Part shown: positions 37,531 through 46,990 of the stretch, piece by piece | Layout: each line of letters opens with the position of its first letter | Numbering within the stretch: position 1 is the first letter of the stretch | Assembly: GCA_021740385.1 (NCBI GenBank) | Contig: JAIOZY010000033.1 | Span: forward strand, 1-57,722 | Source: Prolixibacteraceae bacterium | Lineage (GTDB): Bacteria > Bacteroidota > Bacteroidia > Bacteroidales > Prolixibacteraceae | DNA: 57,722 nt | Direction: 5' to 3' | Program-made: the position numbers and the translations under genes | The notes under the pieces: generated by a model | The model's input: only the letters and a program-made list of their open reading frames with translations | Told to the model about the DNA's origin: nothing | The model's database searches: none

Positions 37531-37665
37531 ATGAAACGAGCATCTCAGTATCTGCCTCAAAAGGTAATGAATAAATATGCGAGTTCCACAACGGAGCATT
37601 CCGGGGTTTATGGAGCAATCTCCGTATTCCACAGGATAACAGTTGTTTTTAATGAAAATATACTT
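37531..37665 (+). other. In-frame leader region before the PorP/SprF gene, related to the ORF at 47956
   Basis: ATG at 37531 opens MKRASQYLPQKVMNKYASST and runs without a stop into the PorP/SprF frame. The start resembles the 27-codon ORF at 47956 (MKRACEVITPKSMIKMHASS) in spacing and residues. It would put 45 residues before an excellent signal peptide, so it is more likely a separate leader element or a conserved untranslated segment than part of the mature product. Confidence 0.4.
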
Positions 37666-38829
37666 GTGAAAAAGATTCTGTTAATACTTATAGTAATGGC
37701 TTGCTTTGCAGGTACAGCTTGGGCCCAGCAATTGCACCAGTATAAATACGGTCTTTACGACGATTATTTTGTAAATCCGGCTTATGTTGGGAACAATGAT
37801 TATTATACCCTCATGACCGGTTACGATACCCGTTTCTCCGGCCTTGGCCCGGCATCGCCGCGTATTGCCTTTATCAATGCCCACTCAAAAGTTGGCAAAG
37901 GTTACCTGTTCAAAAAAGATGGAAAGATCAACAAATTCTTCTCCAAATTCGGAAACTCGGCTTTCGGGTTCCAGGGATTGTATTTCAATTTTGGCGCACA
38001 ATACGAATACAATTTTGGCTTAACATACGGACACCATCTTGAACTGGCTCCGAATTTCAGAACCAAAAGGCCGCGTACGCTTATTCTGGCTTTTACCCCC
38101 CGGATTTTCATTATTGGCATTAATGCCCAAAAATTTGTTAACAACGACGGGCAGGATGTAGTTGGGCTTATTGACCCCATTGTACCGGCCGATTTGGGCG
38201 ACCACATGTTGAAATCAAACTTCACGGCCGATGTAGGTGCACTTTTCCAAACCGATTTTTACGATGTGGGCTTATCAGTTTTAAACATCAGCAATTCAAA
38301 AATTGGCTTCGAAGCAGCTGACATAATTTATGGACAGGATACCCTGGCCGGTAACCCCGGTTACGGTATTTACGATTCCATCTATTCTGCTCAAGTAGTA
38401 CTCAATGCCAAAGTGAAAGACCTTAAAATTCATGCATCGCGAAAGCTTGATGTGCAGTTTGAACCATCGGCAGCATTTTTATACAAGCCCAATGCCCGCG
38501 ATTTTGAGGTATTTATTGACCTGGCCGTTGACTGGAACTTTTACCGTTTAATTACACCTATACGTAAAGAGTTAAAGTACAATGTTCAAACCGGCTTGTA
38601 TGTTTCCCATACCCGTTTTTACGATCCGCCCATTACCTTATTACACCCCTATATCGCGATTAATTTTCAGGATTTTGCCATTCACTACACATGGAATTTT
38701 AACCCAAATGTTGAAGTGCCCGGTTATTGGGGTGGCAACCAGATAACTTTTACATACACGCTTGGGCGTGACAAAGTGTTACGTAATGTTGACAATAACC
38801 CCGATTGGAAAGTTAAACGAACGCGATAA
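37666..38829 (+). CDS. PorP/SprF family type IX secretion system membrane protein
   Basis: 387 residues from GTG 37666, chosen because it gives a textbook signal peptide (KKILLILIVMACFAGTAWAQ). The frame itself is open from 37489. The mature start (QQLHQYKYGLYDDYFVNPAY) carries the family's NPAYVG motif, followed by a beta-barrel-like chain (YYTLMTGYDTRFSGLGPASP, FGFQGLYFNFGAQYEYNFGL) and a C-terminus rich in aromatic strands. PorP/SprF-like proteins sit in the outer membrane and bind type B sorting tails. It follows the CHU_C-tailed gene by about 270 bases, so the two probably form a secretion/anchoring pair. Confidence 0.88.
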   Translation: MKKILLILIVMACFAGTAWAQQLHQYKYGLYDDYFVNPAYVGNNDYYTLMTGYDTRFSGLGPASPRIAFINAHSKVGKGYLFKKDGKINKFFSKFGNSAFGFQGLYFNFGAQYEYNFGLTYGHHLELAPNFRTKRPRTLILAFTPRIFIIGINAQKFVNNDGQDVVGLIDPIVPADLGDHMLKSNFTADVGALFQTDFYDVGLSVLNISNSKIGFEAADIIYGQDTLAGNPGYGIYDSIYSAQVVLNAKVKDLKIHASRKLDVQFEPSAAFLYKPNARDFEVFIDLAVDWNFYRLITPIRKELKYNVQTGLYVSHTRFYDPPITLLHPYIAINFQDFAIHYTWNFNPNVEVPGYWGGNQITFTYTLGRDKVLRNVDNNPDWKVKRTR

Positions 38830-38966
38830 TGTTTACTGTTGGTTTGCACGCACGCTGAAGTTTAAGCATAAACGTCTGTAGCCACATCGTTTCCATCATC
38901 TTTTCTCTCCGGTCTACGGTCTTCTGTCATCCATCAATCCATCTTTCAGTTACAACCTCAACATCT

Positions 38967-39111
38967 TGCGACGAAGAAGAACTCCCGTGAAGCGGGAAAT
39001 CTTAACCTCAACCTCAACCTCAACCTCAACCTCAACCTCAACCTCAACCTCAACCTCAACCTTAACCTTAACCTTAACCTTAACCTTAGCCTTAGCCTTA
39101 ACCTCAACCTT
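38967..39111 (+). repeat. Composite hairpin + AACCTC hexamer repeat (copy B, 18 hexamers)
   Basis: TCCCGTGAAGCGGGA at 38983-38997 is followed by 18 hexamers from 39004 to 39111: about nine AACCTC, then AACCTT and two AGCCTT variants. The hairpin stem has one T where other copies have C, which would still pair as G-U in RNA. Confidence 0.85.
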
Positions 39112-39131
39112 CTTCCGTCCTTGTCTGTCAT

Positions 39132-39169
39132 CTCGATGTACATCGGGATTAACGAAGGCCAACTTCCGT
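39132..39169. repeat. Double-hairpin repeat, most complete copy
   Basis: The palindrome CTCGATGTACATCGGG is followed after TTA by the hairpin ACGAAGG-CCAA-CTTCCGT. Related copies are at 4-21 (first palindrome only) and 30564-30590 (second hairpin with a different loop). Confidence 0.7.
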
Positions 39170-39258
39170 ATTCCGGCAAAACCAACCAATAACATTTATT
39201 TTACCGATATTTTAATACAAATTATCTTTCTGCCTTTTCATTCCTTCTTCTTTTAAAT

Positions 39259-39266
39259 TACTTTTG
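39259..39266 (+). promoter_or_regulatory. Possible -7 box TACTTTTG of secA
   Basis: A match to TAnnTTTG 94 bases before the secA ATG. No clear -33 box was found at the expected distance, so the call is tentative. Confidence 0.35.
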
Positions 39267-39360
39267 TATGTTTTATAACTAAAAGTGTCTGGTAAAAACA
39301 CGTGCTTTATAACCTTTTGTTTTACCGACAATAATTTTTTAAAGATTTAAATACAAGAAA

Positions 39361-42300
39361 ATGGGACTTGCAAAAGTTTTGGGTAATCTTTTCGGAACAA
39401 AATCCGACCGTGATATTAAGGAAATTTCGCCTGTTATTGATACCATTAAGCAGGAATACGGGCGTATTGAAAAACTTTCCAATGATGAGCTAAGGGCAGA
39501 GACCCTGAAAATAAAGCAACAAATCAAGGAGTTTGTAAAGGCCGAAGAAGATGAAATGGCCGAATTGAAAATAAAAGCCGAAGAGGTTGACATTGAGGAA
39601 AGCGAAAAAATGTACGACCGAATTGATAAACTGGCAGAGATTGTTGATGAAAAATTTGAAACGGTTTTAAACGATGTATTGCCCGTTGCTTTTTCAATTG
39701 TTAAAGAAACAGCCCGCCGTTTTAAGGAGAATGAAGTGGTTGAGGTTACCGCAAACGACTTTGACCGTGACCTTGCAGCCGGACATGATAATATTACAAT
39801 TGAAGGCGACAAGGCAATTTGGCAAAATAAGTGGATTGCCGGTGGCAGTGAAATTACCTGGGACATGGTGCATTACGATGTGCAGTTGATTGGTGGCGTG
39901 GTTTTACATGGGGGCAACATTGCCGAAATGGCTACCGGTGAGGGTAAAACCCTGGTAGCAACCCTTCCTGTGTTTTTGAATGCGCTAACGGGTAAAGGTG
40001 TACACCTGGTAACCGTTAACGATTACCTTGCAAAGCGCGACTCGGAATGGATGGGGCCTATTTACCAGTTTCACGGGCTTAGCGTCGATTGCATCGACAA
40101 GCACCAGCCCAACTCAGAAGCCAGGCGTGCAGCATACAATGCCGATATCACCTTCGGTACAAACAACGAGTTCGGCTTCGATTACCTGCGCGACAACATG
40201 GCCATTAATCCCGAAGACCTGGTGCAGCGCAAACACCATTATGCCATTGTCGATGAGGTTGACTCGGTGTTGATTGACGATGCCCGGACACCATTGATTA
40301 TATCGGGGCCGGTAAAACAGGCAACCGGCGATGAACTGTTTGCCGAATACAGGCCTAAAGTTGAAAAACTTGTTGCAGCGCAGCGAAGAATGGTGACTCA
40401 AATCCTGGCCGATGCAAAACGCCTGCTCAACAAGCCCGATGCGACAAAAAAAGAACTTGAAGAGGGATCGTTGTTGCTTTACCGTGCACACAAAGGGTTG
40501 CCAAAAAACAGCGCCATCATTAAGTTCCTGAGCGAAGAAGGTATCAAAGCACAAATGCAGAAAACTGAAAATTTCTACATGCAGGACAATAACAAGAACA
40601 TGCACATTGTTACCGATCCGCTCTATTTCATTATTGAAGAACAACACAATTCGATAGAACTTACCGATAAGGGAATCGATCTAATATCGGGCGATGTAGA
40701 TGACCCCGATTTCTTTATACTTCCCGATATGGGTTCCGAAATAGCCCAGATTGAAAACGAAAAAACACTTTCGACCGAAGAGCGACTGAAGAAAAAAGAT
40801 GAATTGCTTCAGAATTACAGTGTTAAGTCGGAAAGGGTTCACGCACTTAACCAGTTGTTAAAAGCGTATACCCTGTTCGAAAAAGATGTAGAATACGTGG
40901 TTATTGAGGGCAAGGTGAAGATTGTTGACGAGCAAACCGGCCGTATTATGGAGGGCCGTCGTTATTCCGAAGGGCTTCACCAGGCCATTGAATCGAAAGA
41001 AAGGGTTAAAGTTGAGGGGGCAACACAAACCTTTGCCACCATTACCCTGCAAAACTATTTCAGGATGTACCACAAACTGGCCGGTATGACGGGAACCGCC
41101 GAAACCGAAGCCGGTGAATTTTGGGACATTTACAAACTCGATGTTGTGGTAATACCCACCAACAAGCCCATTGTCCGCGACGACCGCGAGGACATGGTTT
41201 ACAAAACAAAACGGGAAAAATACAACGCCATTATTCAGGAAATTGTTGACCTGAACAGTAAGGGCAGGCCAGTGCTTGTGGGTACAACTTCGGTTGAAAT
41301 TTCGGAATTGCTCAGTCGCATGCTTAAAATGAAAGGAATAAAGCACAATGTGCTGAACGCGAAACTACACCAACGCGAGGCCGATATAGTTGCCGAAGCC
41401 GGTAAAACAGGGGGCGTAACCATTGCCACCAACATGGCCGGCCGTGGTACCGACATTAAGCTAACACCCGACGTGAGGAAAGCCGGAGGTTTGGCCATTA
41501 TCGGTTCCGAACGCCACGATTCGCGCCGTGTAGACAGGCAGTTACGCGGACGTGCTGGGAGGCAGGGCGACCCGGGTTCTTCACAATTCTTCGTCTCGCT
41601 CGAAGATGACCTGATGCGACTGTTTGGCTCAGAAAGGATTACGGGCGTGATGGACCGCCTTGGGCTGAAAGAAGGCGAAGTTATTCAGCACTCGATGATT
41701 TCGAAATCGATCGAACGTGCCCAGAAAAAGGTGGAAGAAAACAACTTCGGTATACGTAAACGACTGCTCGAGTACGATGATGTGATGAACTCACAGCGCG
41801 AAGTGATTTACAAACGCCGCCGCCACGCACTTTTCGGCGACCGCCTCGAGGTCGACATCATGAACAACATGTACGATGCCATTGAAGAACTTGTTCAGGA
41901 TTACCACGGAGGAAATTTTGAAGAGTTCAACCTGGAAATTTTACGTATGGCTTCAATGGAATCATCGCTTAAGCCCGAAGAATTTAACTCGATGAAACCG
42001 GAGGATGTTACCGACCATGTTTTTAAGGAAATGTTGAACAGTTATACCCGGAAAATTGAATACATTGGCCAGCAGGCTTACCCGGTAATTAAAAATGTGT
42101 ATGAAACAAAATCACATCAATATAAAAACATCATTGTGCCCTTTACCGATGGCAAATTGCAGTACCAGGTAATAACCAACCTCGAACGTGCATATAACAA
42201 CAAGGGCAAGGAAGTTGCCAAGTCGTTCGAAAAGCAAATCATTTTGCGTACCATCGACGATGCCTGGAAAGAACAACTTCGCGAAATGGACGATTTGCGG

Positions 42301-42681
42301 CAGTCGGTTCAAAATGCAACCTACGAACAAAAAGACCCGCTGTTAATTTACAAGCTTGAATCGTTTGGTTTGTTTAAGCAAATGATCAACATGGTTAACC
42401 GCAAAATTGTGTCCATTTTGGCCAAGGGGCATATTCCCATCAGCAACCCCGAAGAGGTACGCGAAGCGCGCGAACGCCGCCGTACCGATATGAGCGGCAT
42501 GCAAACCGGAAGGGCCGGGCTTGAACAAGGAGGCCAGGGCCAGGGCAATCAAAATGAGCCGCCAAAGAAAGCACAGCCCATACGCACAGAAAAGAAAGTT
42601 GGCCGGAATGACCCGTGTCCGTGCGGAAGCGGTAAAAAATACAAAAACTGCCACGGTGCAGCACAATCTAAAAGCGTATAA
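39361..42681 (+). CDS. secA: Protein translocase ATPase SecA
   Basis: 1106 residues, the extended length usual in Bacteroidota. Walker A MATGEGKT (190-197), DEVD box in [20 protein letters not shown], motor motifs [17 protein letters not shown] and [13 protein letters not shown]. The zinc-binding tail is [14 protein letters not shown], preceded by a glycine/glutamine-rich linker. A large insertion within the first nucleotide-binding domain (about 310-420) accounts for the extra length. It drives Sec-dependent export, including the many signal-peptide proteins of this window. Two bases separate it from lgt, so the two are probably co-transcribed. Confidence 0.98.
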   Translation: MGLAKVLGNLFGTKSDRDIKEISPVIDTIKQEYGRIEKLSNDELRAETLKIKQQIKEFVKAEEDEMAELKIKAEEVDIEESEKMYDRIDKLAEIVDEKFETVLNDVLPVAFSIVKETARRFKENEVVEVTANDFDRDLAAGHDNITIEGDKAIWQNKWIAGGSEITWDMVHYDVQLIGGVVLHGGNIAEMATGEGKTLVATLPVFLNALTGKGVHLVTVNDYLAKRDSEWMGPIYQFHGLSVDCIDKHQPNSEARRAAYNADITFGTNNEFGFDYLRDNMAINPEDLVQRKHHYAIVDEVDSVLIDDARTPLIISGPVKQATGDELFAEYRPKVEKLVAAQRRMVTQILADAKRLLNKPDATKKELEEGSLLLYRAHKGLPKNSAIIKFLSEEGIKAQMQKTENFYMQDNNKNMHIVTDPLYFIIEEQHNSIELTDKGIDLISGDVDDPDFFILPDMGSEIAQIENEKTLSTEERLKKKDELLQNYSVKSERVHALNQLLKAYTLFEKDVEYVVIEGKVKIVDEQTGRIMEGRRYSEGLHQAIESKERVKVEGATQTFATITLQNYFRMYHKLAGMTGTAETEAGEFWDIYKLDVVVIPTNKPIVRDDREDMVYKTKREKYNAIIQEIVDLNSKGRPVLVGTTSVEISELLSRMLKMKGIKHNVLNAKLHQREADIVAEAGKTGGVTIATNMAGRGTDIKLTPDVRKAGGLAIIGSERHDSRRVDRQLRGRAGRQGDPGSSQFFVSLEDDLMRLFGSERITGVMDRLGLKEGEVIQHSMISKSIERAQKKVEENNFGIRKRLLEYDDVMNSQREVIYKRRRHALFGDRLEVDIMNNMYDAIEELVQDYHGGNFEEFNLEILRMASMESSLKPEEFNSMKPEDVTDHVFKEMLNSYTRKIEYIGQQAYPVIKNVYETKSHQYKNIIVPFTDGKLQYQVITNLERAYNNKGKEVAKSFEKQIILRTIDDAWKEQLREMDDLRQSVQNATYEQKDPLLIYKLESFGLFKQMINMVNRKIVSILAKGHIPISNPEEVREARERRRTDMSGMQTGRAGLEQGGQGQGNQNEPPKKAQPIRTEKKVGRNDPCPCGSGKKYKNCHGAAQSKSV

Positions 42682-42683
42682 AA

Positions 42684-43499
42684 ATGAATGACCTGTTAGC
42701 TTACATTCACTGGAATTTCAATCCCGATATTTTCCATATTGGCGATCGCCCCATACGTTGGTATGGATTAATGTTTGCCATCGGTTTCATTATCGGCCTG
42801 AAAATGGTCGAAAAAATGTTCAAACACGAAAAGGAAAACATGAAATGGATTGAAAGCTTGCTCTATTTCATACTTGGCGGTACCATTATTGGCGCCCGCT
42901 TAGGCCATGTTTTCTTTTACGGTTGGGAGCATTATTCACAACACCCCATCGAGATTTTTTACGTATGGCAGGGAGGGCTGGCCAGCCACGGGGGTGTCGT
43001 TGGTATTTTTATTGCCCTGCTGATCCATTCGGCCATTTATACAAAACGGAATGTGTTCTGGACCATCGACAGGGTTGTTATCCCCACAGCCATTGTGGCC
43101 ATGCTTATCAGGCTGGGAAACCTCTTTAATTCAGAAATATATGGGATCGAAACAACGTTGCCCTGGGGCTTTATTTTCGAGCGGAACGGGGAAGTTGTAC
43201 CCAAGCATCCCACGCAAATTTACGAAGCGCTAGCTTATCTCGCTACCTTCTTTGTTGTTTATTACATGTATTGGAAAACAAATGCAAAATCGAAAACAGG
43301 ACTTATATCGGGTGTTTTCTTTATCATGGTTTTCACGGCACGTTTTTTCATCGAGTTCATAAAAGAAAACCAGGAAGCTTTTGAAGCCGGAATGGCACTG
43401 AACATGGGGCAGTGGCTAAGTATCCCCGTTGTTGCAGGAGGAATAATCCTGGTCGTTTGGGCACAACTAAAGAACAAGCCGAAACCCGGTAAGAATTAA
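42684..43499 (+). CDS. lgt: Prolipoprotein diacylglyceryl transferase
   Basis: 271 residues, seven membrane helices. Lgt signature elements: PIRWYGLMFAIGF, GARLGHVFFY, GGLASHGGVVGIF, the strongly conserved GNLFNSEIYG and HPTQIYEALAYL. It attaches diacylglycerol from phosphatidylglycerol to the lipobox cysteine of prolipoproteins in the inner membrane. It follows secA directly, linking export and lipoprotein maturation. Confidence 0.96.
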   Translation: MNDLLAYIHWNFNPDIFHIGDRPIRWYGLMFAIGFIIGLKMVEKMFKHEKENMKWIESLLYFILGGTIIGARLGHVFFYGWEHYSQHPIEIFYVWQGGLASHGGVVGIFIALLIHSAIYTKRNVFWTIDRVVIPTAIVAMLIRLGNLFNSEIYGIETTLPWGFIFERNGEVVPKHPTQIYEALAYLATFFVVYYMYWKTNAKSKTGLISGVFFIMVFTARFFIEFIKENQEAFEAGMALNMGQWLSIPVVAGGIILVVWAQLKNKPKPGKN

Positions 43500-43500
43500 A

Positions 43501-43660
43501 GGTTTTTAACCGCAAAGGCGCAAAGGAAAAGCTTGAATTGAACTGCAAAATTGCTGAGGTTCAATGGGAAAGTTTATATTTAACAGCGAAGGTGCAGAGT
43601 AATTTTGGATTTTTAAACAGTAAAGACTCTGATGCACTGGAAGTTAAATGTTTCTTTGTT
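43501..43660. repeat. Degenerate AACCGCAAAGGCGCAAAGG-type intergenic motif
   Basis: TTTAACCGCAAAGGCGCAAAG at about 43505-43525 is echoed by TTTAACAGCGAAGGTGCAGAG at about 43580-43600, and more weakly near 43615. I recall similar CGCAAAG / CGCAGAG tandem sequences in intergenic DNA of many Bacteroidota. Function unknown. Confidence 0.4.
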
Positions 43661-43672
43661 GCCAGGACCACA

Positions 43673-43783
43673 TCTCAACCTCAACCTCCTTGTCCACCGT
43701 AGCTTCAGCGTAGGTGGAAACCTCAACCTTCTGCGACGCAGGAGCAGTCCCGGTTTACCGGGAAACCTCAACCTCAACCTCAA
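43673..43783 (+). repeat. Composite hairpin + AACCTC hexamer repeat (copy C, two hairpin types)
   Basis: Order: AACCTC units, TCCACC...GGTGGA hairpin (43693-43718), AACCTCAACC, CTGC...GCAG hairpin, TCCCGGTTTACCGGGA (43748-43763), AACCTC units. It reaches into the last codons of the convergent TPR gene at 43780. The stem differs from copy A by a compensated innermost pair (C-G to G-C). Confidence 0.85.
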
Positions 43784-45696
43784 TTACAATACCGCTTAAT
43801 CACATTATAAGCCTCACTCACACCCAGTTCGCCGGCTTTACTTAGATCGCGTGCTGCCTCGTCAATTTTGTTTAGTAATATTTTTACCAGTCCCCGGTTG
43901 TAATATGCTTCGGCAAATTCATGGTTAATTGAAATGGCCTTGTCGTATTCTTCAATGGCCTGAAAATATTTTTCCTGGTTGCAGTATATGTTGCCACGGT
44001 TGTAGTATGCAAACAAGAAATCGGGGTTCATGTAAAGTACCACGGTATAATCGGTCAGAATATCCCCGTAGGCTTCATAATTTGTAGCGTTTGTTTTTTC
44101 ATCCTGAAAAAGCGGCGAAGTGTTTTTGTTGTTAATTGATAGTTGGTTACGTGCATCCATCATTTCAATGGTAGCAATAATTTTTGTACGGGCAACTGCG
44201 CGCATGTAGTAGGCAAGCAGGTTTCGCTCATTCATCGATATTGTTGTGTCGAAATCGCTGATTGCCCCACTGTAATCATTAATTAATGTTTTGAATATGC
44301 CGCGGTAGAGGTAATTGTCGGAATAGCCCGGGTTTTGTTTAATGCGCTCACTGAAAATCAGAACCTGGTTGTTATAATATTCAATGGCTTCGTTGGATGT
44401 AGGCGGTTTGTTCGAAATGGTAAGATACGGGTCATAGTTGTTGGCTGCATTCAGGTTTTCAATGGTCAGGTCGAAATAACCAACATCTTCCTGTTCGGCC
44501 AGTTTTTTATCGATGGTTGTAATTTCAAAATGGGGCAGTAACCCAACTTCAATGTTTTGATCCTGAACCCTTGGGCTGTTTTCTTTTTCCTCACCGGGAA
44601 TATTCCGGTTATCTTCAACAACAAGGTTGGCAATCATTTTTCGTTTGCGCAATTCGTCAAGGTCGGGTGTGTTGCTTTTGGCCTGGCTTGTAGAATCGGC
44701 CTCGGTGTTGTTTTCTGTAGTTCGACTGTTTGTTTTTGATTTTTGCTGCTTTTGCCAGTTAGCCATTTGTTGCTGGTAAGCCCGGTCACGTTCCTCTTGG
44801 GTTTGCCAGGGTTTTTGTGCAAAGCGAGGGTCAAGCAGCGCGGCATTGTCGTAGTCATCCTGATAGCCCGGGTTGCGTGTCATTTCACGGGCTATTCCCC
44901 TGTTAAAGTAGGCACTTGCCATCGTGGGGTCCAGCTCAATAGCCCGGCTGTAGTCCATAATGGCCGATTCATAACTTTCGAGCTGTTGTTTAACCATGCC
45001 CCGGTTTTGGTAAGCGAAGGCATTTCTGGGATCAAGGTATATGGCCATGTCAAAATCGCGCAGGGCGCTGGCATAATCTTCTTTTTCAATTTTGATAAGC
45101 CCGCGGCTCAGGTACCCCATGGGCGAGTTAGGTCTTATGCGGATTAGCTGGTTACAATCGTCAATGGCCTTTTGCCATTCGCCCTGAATTTGGTAGGCAA
45201 TACTTCGATTCAGATATGCATTGAAGTTTTTGGGTTTGAGCTCGATCGATTTTGTGTAATCGGCTATGGCGCCGTCAAAATCGCGCATGGCTGCTTTGCA
45301 AATTCCCCGGTTGTTATAAATGTCGGCATTCTCGCCATCGAGTTCCATTGCACGCGAATAGTCTTCCATGGCTTTATTGTAATTTTGAAGGTTATAGTTC
45401 ACAATGCCGCGGTACATATAAGCATCGGGAAAAAAAGGTTTTATTTCAAGGGCTTTGTCAAGGTCGCGTTTGGCGCCACGGTAATCGTCAAGGTTTAGTT
45501 TGGCTACGCCGCGGTAAAAATAAGGCTCGGGCAGGTAGGGCTTAATTTTTATTACCATGTTGAAGCTTTCGATTGCCCCGGTGTAATTCCCAAAATAGAG
45601 TCGGCTGCGGCCGGTATGTGTCACGTGGTCGGTATTTAGCTGTGACATACCGGCAACAGTAATTAAAATAAAGGCTATTGTAATAAGCTTTTTCAT
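43780..45696 (-). CDS. Secreted TPR-repeat protein
   Basis: 638 residues. Signal peptide (MKKLITIAFILITVAGMSQ). At least seven tandem TPR units in the N-terminal half (about 25-285) with regular NNRGIxKxxxxDYxGAIxDYxKAIELxP patterns. A charged, glutamine-rich linker follows (about 290-390), then four to five further TPRs to the end. No enzyme domain and no lipobox. Probably a periplasmic or outer-membrane-associated scaffold. Convergent with lgt and divergent from pta; not part of an operon. Confidence 0.82.
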   Translation of the reverse strand: MKKLITIAFILITVAGMSQLNTDHVTHTGRSRLYFGNYTGAIESFNMVIKIKPYLPEPYFYRGVAKLNLDDYRGAKRDLDKALEIKPFFPDAYMYRGIVNYNLQNYNKAMEDYSRAMELDGENADIYNNRGICKAAMRDFDGAIADYTKSIELKPKNFNAYLNRSIAYQIQGEWQKAIDDCNQLIRIRPNSPMGYLSRGLIKIEKEDYASALRDFDMAIYLDPRNAFAYQNRGMVKQQLESYESAIMDYSRAIELDPTMASAYFNRGIAREMTRNPGYQDDYDNAALLDPRFAQKPWQTQEERDRAYQQQMANWQKQQKSKTNSRTTENNTEADSTSQAKSNTPDLDELRKRKMIANLVVEDNRNIPGEEKENSPRVQDQNIEVGLLPHFEITTIDKKLAEQEDVGYFDLTIENLNAANNYDPYLTISNKPPTSNEAIEYYNNQVLIFSERIKQNPGYSDNYLYRGIFKTLINDYSGAISDFDTTISMNERNLLAYYMRAVARTKIIATIEMMDARNQLSINNKNTSPLFQDEKTNATNYEAYGDILTDYTVVLYMNPDFLFAYYNRGNIYCNQEKYFQAIEEYDKAISINHEFAEAYYNRGLVKILLNKIDEAARDLSKAGELGVSEAYNVIKRYCN

Positions 45697-45971
45697 TTGT
45701 TTTCAAAAATAACATTTTTGCTAAGTCTGTTGTTAGATTTCACTTTTTTTAACCGCAAATAGTATTTCTGGTTTATTTTACTCCGAAACAGCAATAAACT
45801 TCATAAATTACTGAAAACTTATTCATTTACTTTTTGATTTTTAATAGCGTTTTGAGTATCTTTTTAATTGAAAATAAAATTTTCGAAAAATTCTTTCGAA
45901 ATGACATATTATCTTTTTAAACCTTAAAAAATAAGGTTATTTTGTGTGTTTTTATTTTTAACCAAACAGAG

Positions 45972-46970
45972 ATGGAACTTATTGCAAAGATCAGGAAGAA
46001 CGCGGCCAAAAACCCGAAGCGCATTGTTTTGCCCGAGGGGACAGAACCCCGTATGTTAAAGGCGGCACAAATTGTGTTAACCGAAAAAATTGCCAAATTG
46101 ATACTTTTGGGAAATCCCGAAGAAATCAAAAATGAAGCGCGTAAACTGGATGTTGATATCGGGCAGGCTACACTGGTTGACCCGCTTACTGATCCACGCC
46201 GTGAGCATTATGCCAACATGATGGTGGAAATACGCAAAAAAAAGGGGTTAACTAAAAAACAGGCTTTCGAATTGCTTAATGATCCGCTCTGCTTTGGCCC
46301 CATGATGATCAAAAACGGCGATGCTGATGGCGAGCTGGCCGGTTCAATAAATGCAACGGGCGATGTTTTACGTCCCGCTTTCCAGCTTGTGAAAACCATG
46401 GAAGGGTGCAGTATCGTTTCAGGTGCTTTTTTAATGTTTGTTGATGAAAAATTTGGCGAAAACGGGGTGCTTGTTTTTGCCGATTGTGCTGTGATGCCCG
46501 ACCCGACTGAAAAGCAGCTTGCCGAAATTGCTGTTGTAACTGCCAAAACTGCCCGGGCCATAGTGGGCATGGAACCCCGTGTGGCTATGCTGAGTTTTTC
46601 AACCAAGGGAAGTGCCAGTCATCCACTGGTAGAAAAAGTACAAAAGGCAACAAAACTGGCACAGGAAATGGCCCCCGATATTTTAATCGATGGCGAAATG
46701 CAGCTTGATGCCGCGTTAATAGCGGAAGTTGGTGAACTGAAAGCACCCGGCAGTAAAGTGGCCGGCAGGGCCAACGTGTTGGTTTTTCCGGGCCTCGAAG
46801 CCGGGAATATTGGATATAAGCTTGTGCAACGCCTTGCAGGTGCCGAGGCCATAGGTCCTGTTTTACAGGGAATGGCAGCACCCATAAACGATTTATCGCG
46901 GGGATGTTCGGTTACCGATATTGTAAACATGATTGCCATTACGGCCAATCAGGCTACAGAAACAATGTAA
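45972..46970 (+). CDS. pta: Phosphate acetyltransferase (short form)
   Basis: 332 residues from ATG 45972 (MELIAKIRKNAAKNPKRIVL). The open frame begins at 45942, but the family start is the internal Met. Conserved Pta features include RIVLPEGTEPRMLKAA, YANMMVEIRKKKGLTKKQAF, the ADGELAGSINATGDVLRPAF segment and the C-terminal LSRGCSVTDIVNM. It converts acetyl-CoA and phosphate to acetyl-phosphate and CoA. It leads the cluster with a dehydrogenase-like gene (20-base gap) and acetate kinase, the ATP-yielding acetate pathway. The branch is closer to acetyl- than butyryltransferases by these motifs. Confidence 0.93.
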   Translation: MELIAKIRKNAAKNPKRIVLPEGTEPRMLKAAQIVLTEKIAKLILLGNPEEIKNEARKLDVDIGQATLVDPLTDPRREHYANMMVEIRKKKGLTKKQAFELLNDPLCFGPMMIKNGDADGELAGSINATGDVLRPAFQLVKTMEGCSIVSGAFLMFVDEKFGENGVLVFADCAVMPDPTEKQLAEIAVVTAKTARAIVGMEPRVAMLSFSTKGSASHPLVEKVQKATKLAQEMAPDILIDGEMQLDAALIAEVGELKAPGSKVAGRANVLVFPGLEAGNIGYKLVQRLAGAEAIGPVLQGMAAPINDLSRGCSVTDIVNMIAITANQATETM

Positions 46971-46990
46971 AAAACTGAAAAAGAGAATAA

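Larger units (their letters stand above)
38830..39360. other. Repeat-filled intergenic region before secA
   Basis: 531 bases without a gene. It contains composite repeat copy B (38967-39111), the double-hairpin repeat (39132-39169) and a promoter-like TACTTTTG box at 39259-39266. Frames through the hexamers encode only Leu-Arg, Ser-Thr or Glu-Val dipeptide repeats and are not genes. Confidence 0.75.

Noticed and set aside
37489-37665. N-terminal extension of the PorP/SprF-like protein from 37489
   Set aside because: A normal signal peptide starts at GTG 37666; 59 polar residues in front of it would block export.
38950-39256. Frames encoding Leu-Arg, Glu-Val or Ser-Thr dipeptide repeats
   Set aside because: By-products of the AACCTC hexamer run in the intergenic composite repeat.
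39361-42681. Minus-strand frames of 60 to 177 codons inside secA
   Set aside because: They lie opposite a fully conserved essential gene and show no recognisable product.
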